Positions 36,267-45,869 of a DNA stretch of 64,000 nt are shown here, piece after piece. A program made the translations under genes and the position numbers. The notes under the pieces were generated by a model. That model had not been told where the DNA came from, did not search any database, and saw only the letters and a list, made by a program, of their open reading frames with translations. This DNA is from Nostoc sp. JL34 (GTDB lineage Bacteria > Cyanobacteriota > Cyanobacteriia > Cyanobacteriales > Nostocaceae). The stretch lies in assembly GCF_017114945.1 (NCBI RefSeq), contig NZ_JABXKQ010000142.1, positions 1 to 64,000 on the forward strand, read 5' to 3'. How positions within the stretch are numbered: the stretch's first letter is position 1; each line of letters starts with the position of its first letter.

Positions 36267-37367
36267 ATGGAATTAAGCCAATCAGCCAAGGGAGATATTC
36301 TTATTGTTGATGACACCCTGGATAATCTTCGCTTGCTATCAGCAATGCTTACCGAGCAAGGATACGAAGTTAGGAGTGTCACCAATGGTTCTATGGCGTT
36401 GATCGGCATACAAGCTCAACCTCCAGACTTGATTTTGCTTGATATTAATATGCCCGGAATGAACGGCTATGAGGTATGTCAGCGCCTCAAGTCTAATCCC
36501 CAAACACAAGAGATTCCCGTCATTTTTATTAGTGCTTTGAATGAGGTATTTGATAAAGTGAAAGCCTTTTCGGTTGGAGGCGTTGATTTTATTAACAAAC
36601 CTTTTCAGATTGAGGAGGTGGTTGCTAGGATGGAGCATCAACTCAAACTTTGCCGCTTACAACTGCAACTCCAGGAGCAAAATCGTCGTTTGCAGCAGAC
36701 AGAAGCAGAACTGAGGCGATCGCTCGATTATCAGAAGGCGCTGAATCTACGCATTGAGGAAATGGTGGCGCTAGAAGAACGCAATCGGATTGCCCGTGAC
36801 ATTCATGACTCTCTGGGACATTCTCTGGTAGCGCTGAATGTGCAAATGGAAACAGTGCTAACACTTTGGGAAGTTGATCCCAATCGAGCGCGATCGTTTT
36901 TATTAGAAGCGAAAAAATTGGGTTCCGCAGCTCTGCAAGATGTGCGGGAATCAGTTTCGGCAATTCGCTCAGATCCACTCCACGGACAATTGCTCGAAGG
37001 TGCGATCGCTAACCTTGCTGAGGAATTCTATCACCTCACCGATGTCTTACCATACTGCAAGATTGATTTATCACAACCGCTTTCCGATTCAGTAAATCAT
37101 GTTGTGTATCGCATTATCCAGGAAGGGCTAACCAATATTTATAAACATGCCAATGCCACAGCTGTTCAAATTAAAATTCAAACAACGGCGGCGGGGCTAT
37201 CGTTGATACTCCAAGATAACGGCAAAGGTTTTCAATCCGATCAAGCCGTAGTAGGTTACGGACTCCAAGGAATGCGAGAACGAATGGCTACAGTAAATGC
37301 CCAGCTAGAAATTGTCAGTAAACCGGGCGCTGGTTGTCGGATTGTTGCTAACTTTCCCAGAGATTAA
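36267..37367 (+). CDS. Response-regulator/histidine kinase fusion (REC + HisKA_3 + HATPase)
   Basis: 366-aa soluble kinase with an N-terminal receiver, D59 in ILLDINMPGMNG, then a coiled-coil linker and a HisKA_3 dimerisation domain with H180 in ARDIHDSLGHS. The HATPase follows (VYRIIQEGLTNIYKHANA, DNGKGFQ, GYGLQGMRER). This is the NarX/DesK class, fitting the NarL-type regulator encoded next. The receiver makes it a relay input, so it could accept phosphate from another hybrid kinase such as the one encoded divergently. ATG 36267 (MELSQSAKG) was chosen over an in-frame TTG at 36231. Confidence 0.9.
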   Translation: MELSQSAKGDILIVDDTLDNLRLLSAMLTEQGYEVRSVTNGSMALIGIQAQPPDLILLDINMPGMNGYEVCQRLKSNPQTQEIPVIFISALNEVFDKVKAFSVGGVDFINKPFQIEEVVARMEHQLKLCRLQLQLQEQNRRLQQTEAELRRSLDYQKALNLRIEEMVALEERNRIARDIHDSLGHSLVALNVQMETVLTLWEVDPNRARSFLLEAKKLGSAALQDVRESVSAIRSDPLHGQLLEGAIANLAEEFYHLTDVLPYCKIDLSQPLSDSVNHVVYRIIQEGLTNIYKHANATAVQIKIQTTAAGLSLILQDNGKGFQSDQAVVGYGLQGMRERMATVNAQLEIVSKPGAGCRIVANFPRD

Positions 37368-37492
37368 GCAGTGCAGAAGGAATGTCAAGACGTTACATTT
37401 TGTAACGTTTCTACAAGGGTTTCAGGTAATGCTTGATTAATTTTTGAAGACATCTATTGATCGTTCATCAAAACCAGAAAGAGATAGTTACC

Positions 37493-38185
37493 ATGAAAAA
37501 TGATAAATCCTCTCCTATTCGCCTGTTAATCGTTGACGATCAGAGCCTCATTCGTCAGGGACTGAAAGCAATGCTAGAACAGGAACCTGATTTGCAAGTG
37601 GTTGGTGATGCTGAGAATGGTAAAGTTGCTCTAGAGCTTGTTGCAGAACTTCAGCCTGATGTGGTGCTAATGGATATTCGGATGCCCGAAATGGATGGAC
37701 GAACTGCAACAAAACTGATTATGCAAAACTTTCCTAATATTAAAGTTCTCGTCTTGAGTACATTTGATGATGATTCTTATCTAACAGGGGCGATGCGTGC
37801 AGGTGCAAAAGGATATTTGCTTAAAGATATGCCTTCAAGTGAGCTAGCAGATGCAATTCGCTTTGGGCATTCTGGCTATACTCAATTTGGGCCGGGGTTA
37901 TTTGATAAACTATTAGTTACAGAAGCAGCTTCAGCTTTAACTGGCCAAAACTCCACCTCATCAAAGCCATCGGAAATTACCCCACGAGAACAAGAAGTTT
38001 TATGTTTGATCGCTGTTGGCTCAACTAACCGCGAAATTGCCCAACAACTTTTCATTACAGAAGGAACGGTAAAAACTCATGTGACAAGTCTTTTAAACCG
38101 CCTCAATCTCAAAAATCGATCGCAACTTGCAATCTATGCAAATTCTGTTCTTAATCAAGAAAATAAACCATCTGAAAAACTGTGA
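37493..38185 (+). CDS. NarL/FixJ-family response regulator
   Basis: 230 aa: REC domain with phospho-acceptor D61 in VVLMDIRMPEMDG, the conserved Lys in GYLLKDMP, and a C-terminal LuxR-type HTH (TPREQEVLCLIAVGSTNREI, then LFITEGTVKTHVTSLLNRL). Cognate output of the HisKA_3 kinase encoded 125 bp upstream on the same strand. Start at ATG 37493 (MKNDKSS) follows an AGAGATAGTTACC leader. An upstream alternative (37457) lacks support. Target genes are unknown. An intrinsic terminator follows. Confidence 0.92.
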   Translation: MKNDKSSPIRLLIVDDQSLIRQGLKAMLEQEPDLQVVGDAENGKVALELVAELQPDVVLMDIRMPEMDGRTATKLIMQNFPNIKVLVLSTFDDDSYLTGAMRAGAKGYLLKDMPSSELADAIRFGHSGYTQFGPGLFDKLLVTEAASALTGQNSTSSKPSEITPREQEVLCLIAVGSTNREIAQQLFITEGTVKTHVTSLLNRLNLKNRSQLAIYANSVLNQENKPSEKL

Positions 38186-38218
38186 GAACAATAGAATAAT
38201 TTTTATGCAAAACATATT

Positions 38219-38241
38219 AAAAAGGGGCTTTAGCCCTTTTT
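38219..38241 (+). terminator. Intrinsic terminator after the NarL-type regulator
   Basis: AAAAAGGGGCT-TT-AGCCCTTTTT hairpin with one bulged G, followed directly by the U-tract TTTTTG. It lies 34 bp past the stop codon. The A-rich 5' arm means it could also serve the convergent DUF3455 gene. Confidence 0.8.
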
Positions 38242-38264
38242 GTGTAAATATTTATCACTTAATA

Positions 38265-38897
38265 TTATCGAAGTGTAGTAGCTGCGGTTTTATTTTTGTA
38301 AAAAAGGTAATCGGCCGTATATTTAACACGAATCTCTTGGTTTTTAGATGATTTGTCACACCCTTGAGCAGGAGCTTTCCCACCAACAGTATTAATTCTT
38401 TGAATCCAATTGACTTGGCGGAAAATACCATTCCCTTCATGAGATTGTGCCTGCAATAATAGCCAGGGAATTGCATCAGCTTGTGGTGCATTTACTTGAG
38501 ATTTTAACTTCCCCACAACTTTGCTACCATCTTTAGCTTCCCAGGTTGGGCCTGCATAATGCTTGCCCAAATCTTGCCCTTGCTCATTCAGCAACACGGC
38601 ATCGGGAGCCTTAAGCCTCCACTCGTACTGGGCAGGGGATGCAGATTTTTCTTGGCAGACATAGATTTGTGAACCTTTGGCAGATGCTTTCAAAAGAAGT
38701 TGCTGACCATTTGGAACTTTTATCCTATCAGGTATAACAGTCGCATTCGCTATGTATTGGGCAGGCTGCATAGTTGTTGCGCTCGCAGTTTTTGTAGGAA
38801 CACTACACCCATTCAACACCAACAAGGAAAAAACGAGGCCGCAATTTATTTGAAGAATTTTCCAAAGAGTAAGTGAGATAATAGACATCTTCTTCAT
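38265..38897 (-). CDS. DUF3455 lipoprotein at the end of the bacteriocin export operon
   Basis: 210 aa with a lipoprotein signal: hydrophobic segment LVFSLLVLNGC with the lipobox LNGC. The mature part has DUF3455 features: VPNGQQLLLKASAKGSQIYV, YEWRLKAPDAVLLNEQG, GKHYAGPTWEAKDGSKVVG and a final YTADYLFYK. DUF3455 proteins are mostly uncharacterised secreted proteins. It begins 8 bp after the ABC protein stop, so it is co-transcribed with the NHLP-type export genes. A role in immunity or secretion at the cell envelope is inferred from position only. Confidence 0.85.
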   Translation of the reverse strand: MKKMSIISLTLWKILQINCGLVFSLLVLNGCSVPTKTASATTMQPAQYIANATVIPDRIKVPNGQQLLLKASAKGSQIYVCQEKSASPAQYEWRLKAPDAVLLNEQGQDLGKHYAGPTWEAKDGSKVVGKLKSQVNAPQADAIPWLLLQAQSHEGNGIFRQVNWIQRINTVGGKAPAQGCDKSSKNQEIRVKYTADYLFYKNKTAATTLR

Positions 38898-38905
38898 TTA
38901 TGATT

Positions 38906-41833
38906 TTAAAGCTTCTGTCGCGCCATCAGTTGGGCAAACAGTCCTACTTGATTGGCGAGTTGATTAAAACTGCCTTCCTGGACTACACGACCATTCTCGA
39001 ATACATAGATGCGATTGGCGTTGCGAATGGTACTCAGACGGTGAGCGATCGCAATCCGTGTCACCTTCAAACGCTCTAAACTTTGACTGACGATCGCTTG
39101 GGTACGGTTATCTAAGGCACTGGTAGCTTCATCAAATAACAAGATTTTAGGTTTTAATACTAGCGATCGCGCAATCAATAATCGCTGCCTTTGTCCTCCA
39201 GAAATATTAGTTCCGCCTTCACTAATTACCGTGTGCATTCCCATCGGCATCGATTCCACATCCTCAGCAAAACCAGCCATTCGCGCGGCTTCCCAGGCTT
39301 CATCCATCGTAATCATCGCTCCACTGGCGATATTCTCAAAGATCGATGCAGATGTCAATCGGCTATTTTGCATCACAACTCCTAATTGCCGACGCACAGC
39401 ATGAATATCTAACCCCGCTAAATCTTGTCCATCGTAGTAAATCGTCCCAGATTCCGGGACATCAAACCCCAGCAATAACCGGAACAACGTTGATTTTCCA
39501 CTCCCCGAAGCGCCCACAAAAGCGATAAACTCGCCAGGTTCAGCATGGATACTAACATCATCCAATGTCAATGGCCCGTCATCGCGATACCGGAAAATCA
39601 CATGATCAACCACCACTCGACCAGAAAGCCTCCCTGGATCAGCTTTTTCAGAGTCTACTTCCGGTTTCGATTCCAGAATCGGCTGCGCTCGTTCCCACAA
39701 AGGCACTACTTGCAAGACATCTATAATCGTGCTGCTGAGACTAGTGGCTCCACCGATAAATGTACCAAATGCCGCATTAAATGCTAAAAATACACCTGTG
39801 GATAAACCACCTTCTGGGGAATTGGCTTGCTGAAGTAAACTTGTGGCAAACCAGAAAAGTATTGCTGTAGTTAATACAGGCAAGATTTTATTAATCACAG
39901 CCAGAGCATCTTCAATGCCTTGGGTACTCAGCATCCATTTGATTTGCTGACTATACTGTTTTCCCCAAAAAGCAAAGGCGCGAGCTTCGGCTCCAGCAAC
40001 TCGCAGTTTGCTAACGCCATTAATTAACTGCACCATCACCCCTGAGAGTTGTCCTTGTAACTCTAATAAAGGACGAACCTTACGCAGAGTATAAATTCCC
40101 GAAACAAGGGTAATCGTAATGTTGATGAAGGCAACAACAGTGGCAATTAATGCCAGTGAACCGTTGTAGTAAAAAAGCAGCCCTAAATTGAGAAACGCGA
40201 ACAAGCTAGTGAAAATACTTCTTAGAACCGTGCTACTGAGCTTTTGGCGGATTTGACTAATCGCGCTGACGCGTGAATTCAAGTCCCCAGTTGAGTACTG
40301 ACGGAAGAATGATGCTTTCAGATTTAATAGTCGATCCCAGACTGCTGCTTGAGTGGAAGCATCAGCAAAGGTTTCCACGCGCATGATTGCAAAGCCTTGA
40401 GCAAGTTGAAACAAGGTGCTACCAAAGGCAGTTGCTAGCAGCGCTAGGGCAATTTGCATTAATAAACCGCGATTGGCATCAGGAATTGCACTGTCAATTA
40501 AGATGGCGGTAGCTTGCGGGACAATCATTCCTAATAAAGTTGTCGCTATCCCCGCAGTCAAGACAACCAACAATTCCTTGTAGTGCCCTTGCATGGCAAA
40601 TTTCAGCAAGTCAATCGTGGTAAGGACTTTATCTGGTAATGGGCGATAGAAAGTATATCCAGTTAGCGCCAGTTTAATCGCACTTTTGGCATTAACCACA
40701 GTGCGCGATCGCTTAATTGGATCAAAAATCTCATAGCGCGTATCAGATACAGGTAACAGCGCCACGGGATGGTTATCTTCTAGCGTGTAAGCTAGCATCG
40801 CACCGCAATCTTTTTTCCACCATTGACCTTGTAAAGCGATCGTTCGGGTTCGTAAACGAGAAGCACGAGCGATCGCTTGTAAGGGATCTTGAACTCGTTT
40901 GAGGTCTTCAGACTTTGCTGGCGGTCGAATCGTCACACCCAAAGTCCGCCCGACTGCACCCGCCGCAATTAGCAAAGATTGGTCAAAGTCATTGGCTCCA
41001 ATTTGAGCAGAAGCGGCATGTTGCGGAGATTGCAGCAACGAAGCTAACTCGCCCAGCGTCTCCTCCATCACCTGATTATTCAGGTTTTGGCGTTCTTGAA
41101 ATCGGTTTAATTCTACCTCTTGTTCCTGGTGTTCTACAAGAAAAAGGGTTTGAAGAAAGTATACTTGCAGTTGGAAAATCCCTTGGAACAGAATAGTAGC
41201 ATCCTCAATCTCAGACGTAGTTAGGATTTCCAGTTCGGTTGTATCTTCAGCTTGAAACCACATATCTGCACTCAACGGCAACAATCCTGATTGAGGCATG
41301 ACTAACAGTTGCTCAAACCCCATCCAAACCGCGTAACCACGCTGAATTTGCACCCAGGATACCAGCTCTCGCTGTGGTTGGAAAATCTGACCATCACTGA
41401 GTGAGAAGTAGCGAACCCCTTCTTCTTGAAACGGCAGTACAGGTGGAGTAATTGAAGACAGCGCCAATCCTAGTTGCTCAATCCATCCCTCCATTAAAGT
41501 TAGGGCTTCGCCATTGCCATTAGCAATAAATTCTCGAAAATCTTTCCTGGAAACTTTCAGAAGTTCCGTTTCTTCAATGGACACCGCCAGAAGTTGATAC
41601 GGCAGCGACTGAGAATCACTGACAACACCAAACATTGCCTGTCTCGTTCGGGTAGTAAATAAATAGCGGCGGCTTCCCTCAGCAATTCCCTCTTTCACCG
41701 GAATCGCAAACACCGCCAATGAACCTGATTTTACGATCCAAATGGTCTTCGGGTCATTGAGAATAATTGGCTCATTGCCTTTGAACTGATAGTACTCTCC
41801 CCGCACAGTGGCGCTCCGAATTTGATCTAACAT
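38906..41833 (-). CDS. NHLP-type bacteriocin export ABC transporter permease/ATPase
   Basis: 975 aa, far longer than a simple ABC exporter. Residues 1-280 include a cyclic-nucleotide-binding-like beta-roll (GSLAVFAIPVKEG, LLKVSRKDFREFI). Residues about 330-400 resemble a C39 peptidase fold (KKDCGAMLAYTLEDNHPVAL, TRYEIFDPIKRSR) that lacks the usual Q-x-E-C-G/A-A-A active-site context. A six-TM region spans about 415-700, then the ATPase has GASGSGKSTLFRLLLG, ISGGQRQRLLIARSL and LLFDEATSALD. This is the architecture of the second ABC subunit of NHLM/NHLP bacteriocin systems. It probably forms a heterodimer with the C39-peptidase ABC protein encoded upstream. Confidence 0.9.
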   Translation of the reverse strand: MLDQIRSATVRGEYYQFKGNEPIILNDPKTIWIVKSGSLAVFAIPVKEGIAEGSRRYLFTTRTRQAMFGVVSDSQSLPYQLLAVSIEETELLKVSRKDFREFIANGNGEALTLMEGWIEQLGLALSSITPPVLPFQEEGVRYFSLSDGQIFQPQRELVSWVQIQRGYAVWMGFEQLLVMPQSGLLPLSADMWFQAEDTTELEILTTSEIEDATILFQGIFQLQVYFLQTLFLVEHQEQEVELNRFQERQNLNNQVMEETLGELASLLQSPQHAASAQIGANDFDQSLLIAAGAVGRTLGVTIRPPAKSEDLKRVQDPLQAIARASRLRTRTIALQGQWWKKDCGAMLAYTLEDNHPVALLPVSDTRYEIFDPIKRSRTVVNAKSAIKLALTGYTFYRPLPDKVLTTIDLLKFAMQGHYKELLVVLTAGIATTLLGMIVPQATAILIDSAIPDANRGLLMQIALALLATAFGSTLFQLAQGFAIMRVETFADASTQAAVWDRLLNLKASFFRQYSTGDLNSRVSAISQIRQKLSSTVLRSIFTSLFAFLNLGLLFYYNGSLALIATVVAFINITITLVSGIYTLRKVRPLLELQGQLSGVMVQLINGVSKLRVAGAEARAFAFWGKQYSQQIKWMLSTQGIEDALAVINKILPVLTTAILFWFATSLLQQANSPEGGLSTGVFLAFNAAFGTFIGGATSLSSTIIDVLQVVPLWERAQPILESKPEVDSEKADPGRLSGRVVVDHVIFRYRDDGPLTLDDVSIHAEPGEFIAFVGASGSGKSTLFRLLLGFDVPESGTIYYDGQDLAGLDIHAVRRQLGVVMQNSRLTSASIFENIASGAMITMDEAWEAARMAGFAEDVESMPMGMHTVISEGGTNISGGQRQRLLIARSLVLKPKILLFDEATSALDNRTQAIVSQSLERLKVTRIAIAHRLSTIRNANRIYVFENGRVVQEGSFNQLANQVGLFAQLMARQKL

Positions 41834-41998
41834 ATATATTCCTGCTTCCTAAAATTAATATAAAATCGAATAAGTTTTGACATTTAACGTGTATGCATAC
41901 TTCTTGCTTCATCCGAGATCAGATAAAAATTTCAGACAAACATTAATCGACACCAACTCCCTAAAATAAAACAACAGATTGAACTCTGACCTTTCCGC

Positions 41999-42030
41999 AA
42001 TTTTTAATTTTTAATTTTTAATTTTTAATT
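41999..42030. repeat. Heptamer tandem repeat (TTTTTAA)n
   Basis: Four and a half copies of TTTTTAA lie between the two ABC genes, just past the stop of the upstream one. Likely a slippage-prone microsatellite; similar TTTTTAATTTT runs occur near 25393. Confidence 0.8.
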
Positions 42031-42034
42031 GTAA

Positions 42035-44281
42035 TCACTCCTCTTGAAGTGCTTCCCCTTCACTGCGAATCAATTGCAAATACTTGCCTTCAACCCGTTG
42101 TAATTCTTCATGGCTACCGCGTTGCACTACCTTGCCGCGATCGAAGACAATAATTTCGTCACAATCGCGAATTGTGCTTAATCGATGCGCCACAATTACA
42201 CAAGTGCAACCGCGCTCCCGGAGTTTCTGATCGATCATCTTTTCTGCCTCGGTATCAAGCGCACTAGTCGCTTCATCCATCACTAAAATCGCTGGATTAT
42301 TAACTAGAGTGCGGGCAATTTCTAATCGTTGTCGCTGCCCACCGCTCAAATTAGATGCCCCTTCTGCAAGGTCAGCATTGTAGCCTCCAGGCATGGAAAG
42401 CACTACATCTTGAATGGCAGCATCTTTACAAGCACGAACCAGGTTACTAAAAGGCACAGTCGAATCCCAAAGCGTGAGATTGTCGCGCACACTGCCTGCA
42501 AATAGCGAAATATCTTGCTCAACTAGGGCAATTGAATTAGTGAGAATCGATCGCGGAATATGTTTTCTAGGTTTACCATCAAATAGAATCTCTCCCGCCC
42601 ACGGTTCATATAACCCACACACCAGTTTGGCAACGGTTGACTTACCCGAACCACTGCCACCCACCAGAGCAACTCGTTGACCGGGTTTAAGTGAAAGACT
42701 AAGATTTTCAATCAAGGGAGGCGCGGAGCGGCTATAGCCAAAGCTGATGTTATGGAGTTCAACATAGCCCTGAAGCCGAACATTGGCGGCGGGAAGGTTA
42801 GAGGTTTGTGATACACTGATTTCTTGCTCCACAGCCGGATCGATCGCATTGCGTAACACATCATCCAATCGACCCAAATTGCCTTCCATTTCCTGGAGTT
42901 CACCCGCTAGACTCACTAGATTATTTACAGGTTCTAGAAATCTTTGCATCAAGCCTTGAAAGGCAATCAGCATCCCAATACTGAGTACGCCATCCATTAC
43001 CCGTAACCCTCCCACCGCCAGCAAAAGCATGGATGTAATTGAGGTGAGAAATGACGGCAACACACCCAGGTTTTGATTAGTTGTATCCATTTCCTGGCGG
43101 GCATTAATTGCTTTCGCGTAATAACCTGCCCATCGGGAAAAGAATTCTGACTCTAGCCCAGATGCTTTGAGGGTTTCCATACTTTGCAATCCAGAAATTG
43201 CTACCCCACTGACTTTGCCTTGTTCTTGCATTAATCGCAGATTGGCATCAACGCGCTGCCGGGAAACCCATCGCCACACGCTGACATTCACGACGACAAA
43301 GGCAATACCGATCGCAGTCAGAACGACATCATATTGCAGCATGACTGCGGCATAAAAGACAACGGTGAAGGCTGAAATCACTGTAGTCGCTAATCTTCCT
43401 GAAAGCAGATTTGCCAAACTATCGTTGAGGCGGACACGGCTGCTAATTTCTCCGGCAAATCGCTGATCGTAAAAACTAACTGGTAGCCGTAAAATATGCC
43501 ACAAGAAACGGCTAGACATGCCTACAGCCAGCTTAATTTTCATGCGTCGCAGAAATTGCAGCTGAAGCAATGTCAGAAAACCATTCAATATGGCCGTGAA
43601 GATCATCCCTAAAATTAATGGACGCAACCAATCATTTCTGCCTTCAATCAAGACATTATCCACAAAGGCTTGCGAGAATGCGGGGATGGCTAATCCCGGA
43701 ATCACTAACAGCAATCCGGCGATTACACAATAAACAAGCGCTCCGATAGAACTCTGCAATCGATCCCATAACGATAATGTTAGGCTCGGTTTCCGTCCTC
43801 CTGGCTGGAATTCTGCACCTGGTTCACCAACTAGCACTACCCCAGTAAAAGACTGATCGAATTCTGTGAGCGAAACTGTGCGCGGCCCGGTGGCAGGATC
43901 GTTAAGATAAACCTTGTCTTTGCTAAATCCTTCGACTACTAGGAAATGATTGAAATTCCAAAAGACAATATAAGGACATTGAAGTTTGCGTAACCCTTCT
44001 AATTCGACCTTAAAGCCTTTTACCTGTAATCCGTAGCTCCGAGCCGCATTGAGAATATTAGATGCTTTACTGCCATCCCGTGAAACACCGCAAGCTTGAC
44101 GGAGTTCTGCCAGGGGTACAATGCGATCGTAGTAGCCTAAAAGAATACCCAGTGCGGCTGCACCGCATTCCACAGCCTCCATTTGTAAAAGAGTGGGAGT
44201 CCGACGGCGGCGATCGGGACGGCTAACAAGCCGTTGAATTTTTTGGAATCGACGCCCAATTTGTGATTGAATTTGCCGCAT
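42035..44281 (-). CDS. NHLP-type bacteriocin export ABC transporter with C39 peptidase
   Basis: About 748 aa. The N-terminal C39 peptidase has its active-site Cys in LLQMEAVECGAAALG (C46 counting from GTG 44302), followed by the His block NFNHFLVVEGF and the Asp block VYLNDPATGPR. It would cut leaders after Gly-Gly. Six TM helices (about 165-430) and an ATPase with GGSGSGKSTVAKLVCG, NLSGGQRQRLEIARTL and LVMDEATSALD follow. Peptidase plus exporter handles the nine GG-leader peptides encoded upstream. ATG 44281 was preferred since it lies 2 bp after the HlyD stop (TGATTATG), while GTG 44302 overlaps it. Confidence 0.93.
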   Translation of the reverse strand: MRQIQSQIGRRFQKIQRLVSRPDRRRRTPTLLQMEAVECGAAALGILLGYYDRIVPLAELRQACGVSRDGSKASNILNAARSYGLQVKGFKVELEGLRKLQCPYIVFWNFNHFLVVEGFSKDKVYLNDPATGPRTVSLTEFDQSFTGVVLVGEPGAEFQPGGRKPSLTLSLWDRLQSSIGALVYCVIAGLLLVIPGLAIPAFSQAFVDNVLIEGRNDWLRPLILGMIFTAILNGFLTLLQLQFLRRMKIKLAVGMSSRFLWHILRLPVSFYDQRFAGEISSRVRLNDSLANLLSGRLATTVISAFTVVFYAAVMLQYDVVLTAIGIAFVVVNVSVWRWVSRQRVDANLRLMQEQGKVSGVAISGLQSMETLKASGLESEFFSRWAGYYAKAINARQEMDTTNQNLGVLPSFLTSITSMLLLAVGGLRVMDGVLSIGMLIAFQGLMQRFLEPVNNLVSLAGELQEMEGNLGRLDDVLRNAIDPAVEQEISVSQTSNLPAANVRLQGYVELHNISFGYSRSAPPLIENLSLSLKPGQRVALVGGSGSGKSTVAKLVCGLYEPWAGEILFDGKPRKHIPRSILTNSIALVEQDISLFAGSVRDNLTLWDSTVPFSNLVRACKDAAIQDVVLSMPGGYNADLAEGASNLSGGQRQRLEIARTLVNNPAILVMDEATSALDTEAEKMIDQKLRERGCTCVIVAHRLSTIRDCDEIIVFDRGKVVQRGSHEELQRVEGKYLQLIRSEGEALQEE

Positions 44282-44283
44282 AA

Positions 44284-45726
44284 TCAATACATTCCACTCC
44301 ACGATCGCAGAATCGGAAATACAAAGGAAATCGGGGATTGTTCATCCACTTTCACGCGCACTGAGGTGGTGGTTCCAGATGTAATTTGACCGTCTGGCCC
44401 TTTAGACGACGACCAGCGAAAACGGCTCTTAGTCGAAGTATCTGGCTGAAGTTCAGCGAAAACTTGAATTTGTGGCCCTTCTGTGGTTAACCCTTGCAAA
44501 ACTTCCAGACCGCCGACAACGCTTGATGCACCTTCTTTTGTCACCGGAAACGCAGAAATACTCGTGACTTTTGCCACAATACCACCAAAGCGTTCTCGTT
44601 TCACAGTCGAAGGAGTGACTTGCAACTCCATACCCTTTTGAATCTTTTTGCCTTCGCTTACCGGGAAGAATGCCACCCCGACTAACTTACTCCCAGAGTC
44701 TCGAGCTTCAATTGTGCCAATCCGAGCGCCCTTTTCCAGAGTTTGTCCCGGAACAGTAGCCAGTTCTAAAACCCGTCCGTTGAAAGGGCTAATAATTTGG
44801 CTATTTCCTTTGATTTCTAATTTTAATTGAGCGATCGCTCGCTCTGTGTCTTGAATTTCTTTTTTCCGATTGCTAGAAATAGCTAAATCTTGTTCTGCTT
44901 GACCTGCAAATTTACTGTCTAGTGTTGCTAACTGAGCTTGCAGTTCCTTAGTTGAATTGATATTTGCTAAAAATTCTCGTTCTGCATCAGCTTCTTTGAC
45001 ATTAAGTTGTTTGAGTTGCGATTCGATTTCGTTGATTCTAGTTTTACTATTGAGAAATTCCTGTTGAGCCTGAAGCACAGTATCACTAGAAACGGCTCCT
45101 TCTCGGCGTAACTGCTGTCGAATTTCAAACCGCTCTTTGAACGTGGGTATCAAATCTCGCGTCGTTTGCAACTGTTCCTGTAAACTCTGACGCTCTTGGC
45201 GAATCGACTCCAAACCCTTATCCCTGAGAATTGGGGTTAGCGATTGGGTTGTTTTGAGAGTTTGCAAGAGCGCCTGACGTTGTTGCCCAATTGCACCCTT
45301 ATCTAAAACCGTTCGCTGAAGTTGCAGAGAATTGGCATTTTGATCTTGTTCCTGAAGTTGAGCAAGCTTGACTCGTGCAAGTTTCAACTTGTCTTGAAGT
45401 TCAGTTTGGTCAATTGTCCCTAGCACCTGTCCTTTCTTCACCTCATCGCCTGTACGAATATAGAGGTTGAGAATCTGCCCAGAACTAGGAGACTGGAATC
45501 CTGCGACTTTGCTAGGAAAAACCACTACACCTTGTCCAGCGATGGTAATCGGAATGCGACCAAAAACACTCCAAACAAGTCCAACGGCAATTAGAGATCC
45601 CATCGCAGCTAAGGGAATCCACTTATTTGGTTGAACCACCTGCATGAGTTGATCGAGCCGCTCCGGCGAGGATAAACGATCAAGCGCTTCTTTGCGGAAT
45701 AGTTTACTTTTGTGGGTCGTAACCAT
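44284..45726 (-). CDS. NHLP bacteriocin system secretion protein, HlyD family
   Basis: 480-aa membrane-fusion/adaptor protein. One N-terminal TM (WIPLAAMGSLIAVGLVWSVF, about 54-73) is followed by a biotinyl-lipoyl half (QSPSSGQILNLYIRTGDEV), a long alpha-hairpin coiled coil (about 110-310), the second lipoyl half (ISPFNGRVLELATVPGQ) and a beta-barrel end. It links the ABC exporter to the outer parts of the envelope. Encoded directly before the C39-ABC gene in the same operon. Confidence 0.92.
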   Translation of the reverse strand: MVTTHKSKLFRKEALDRLSSPERLDQLMQVVQPNKWIPLAAMGSLIAVGLVWSVFGRIPITIAGQGVVVFPSKVAGFQSPSSGQILNLYIRTGDEVKKGQVLGTIDQTELQDKLKLARVKLAQLQEQDQNANSLQLQRTVLDKGAIGQQRQALLQTLKTTQSLTPILRDKGLESIRQERQSLQEQLQTTRDLIPTFKERFEIRQQLRREGAVSSDTVLQAQQEFLNSKTRINEIESQLKQLNVKEADAEREFLANINSTKELQAQLATLDSKFAGQAEQDLAISSNRKKEIQDTERAIAQLKLEIKGNSQIISPFNGRVLELATVPGQTLEKGARIGTIEARDSGSKLVGVAFFPVSEGKKIQKGMELQVTPSTVKRERFGGIVAKVTSISAFPVTKEGASSVVGGLEVLQGLTTEGPQIQVFAELQPDTSTKSRFRWSSSKGPDGQITSGTTTSVRVKVDEQSPISFVFPILRSWSGMY

Positions 45727-45869
45727 ACTGGCTCCATTTAAGTTGTAGAAGTTTGCATACTAGTGAAAATAAGGAGTGGGAGCAGGGAGCAAGGGAGCAA
45801 GGGAGGAGAGTTTTCCCCTCTGCCCCCCGCACCCTGCCCCTCTGCCTCTTTCCCATGCCCTAACATCAT
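45727..45869. repeat. Low-complexity G-rich then C-rich filler
   Basis: 45774-45810 is AGGAGTGGGAGCAGGGAGCAAGGG-like and 45815-45850 is CCCCTCTGCCCCCCGCACCC-like. It belongs to the same class as the filler at 8441, 23079, 28487 and 55290. The two halves are roughly complementary and could fold. No gene. Confidence 0.65.
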
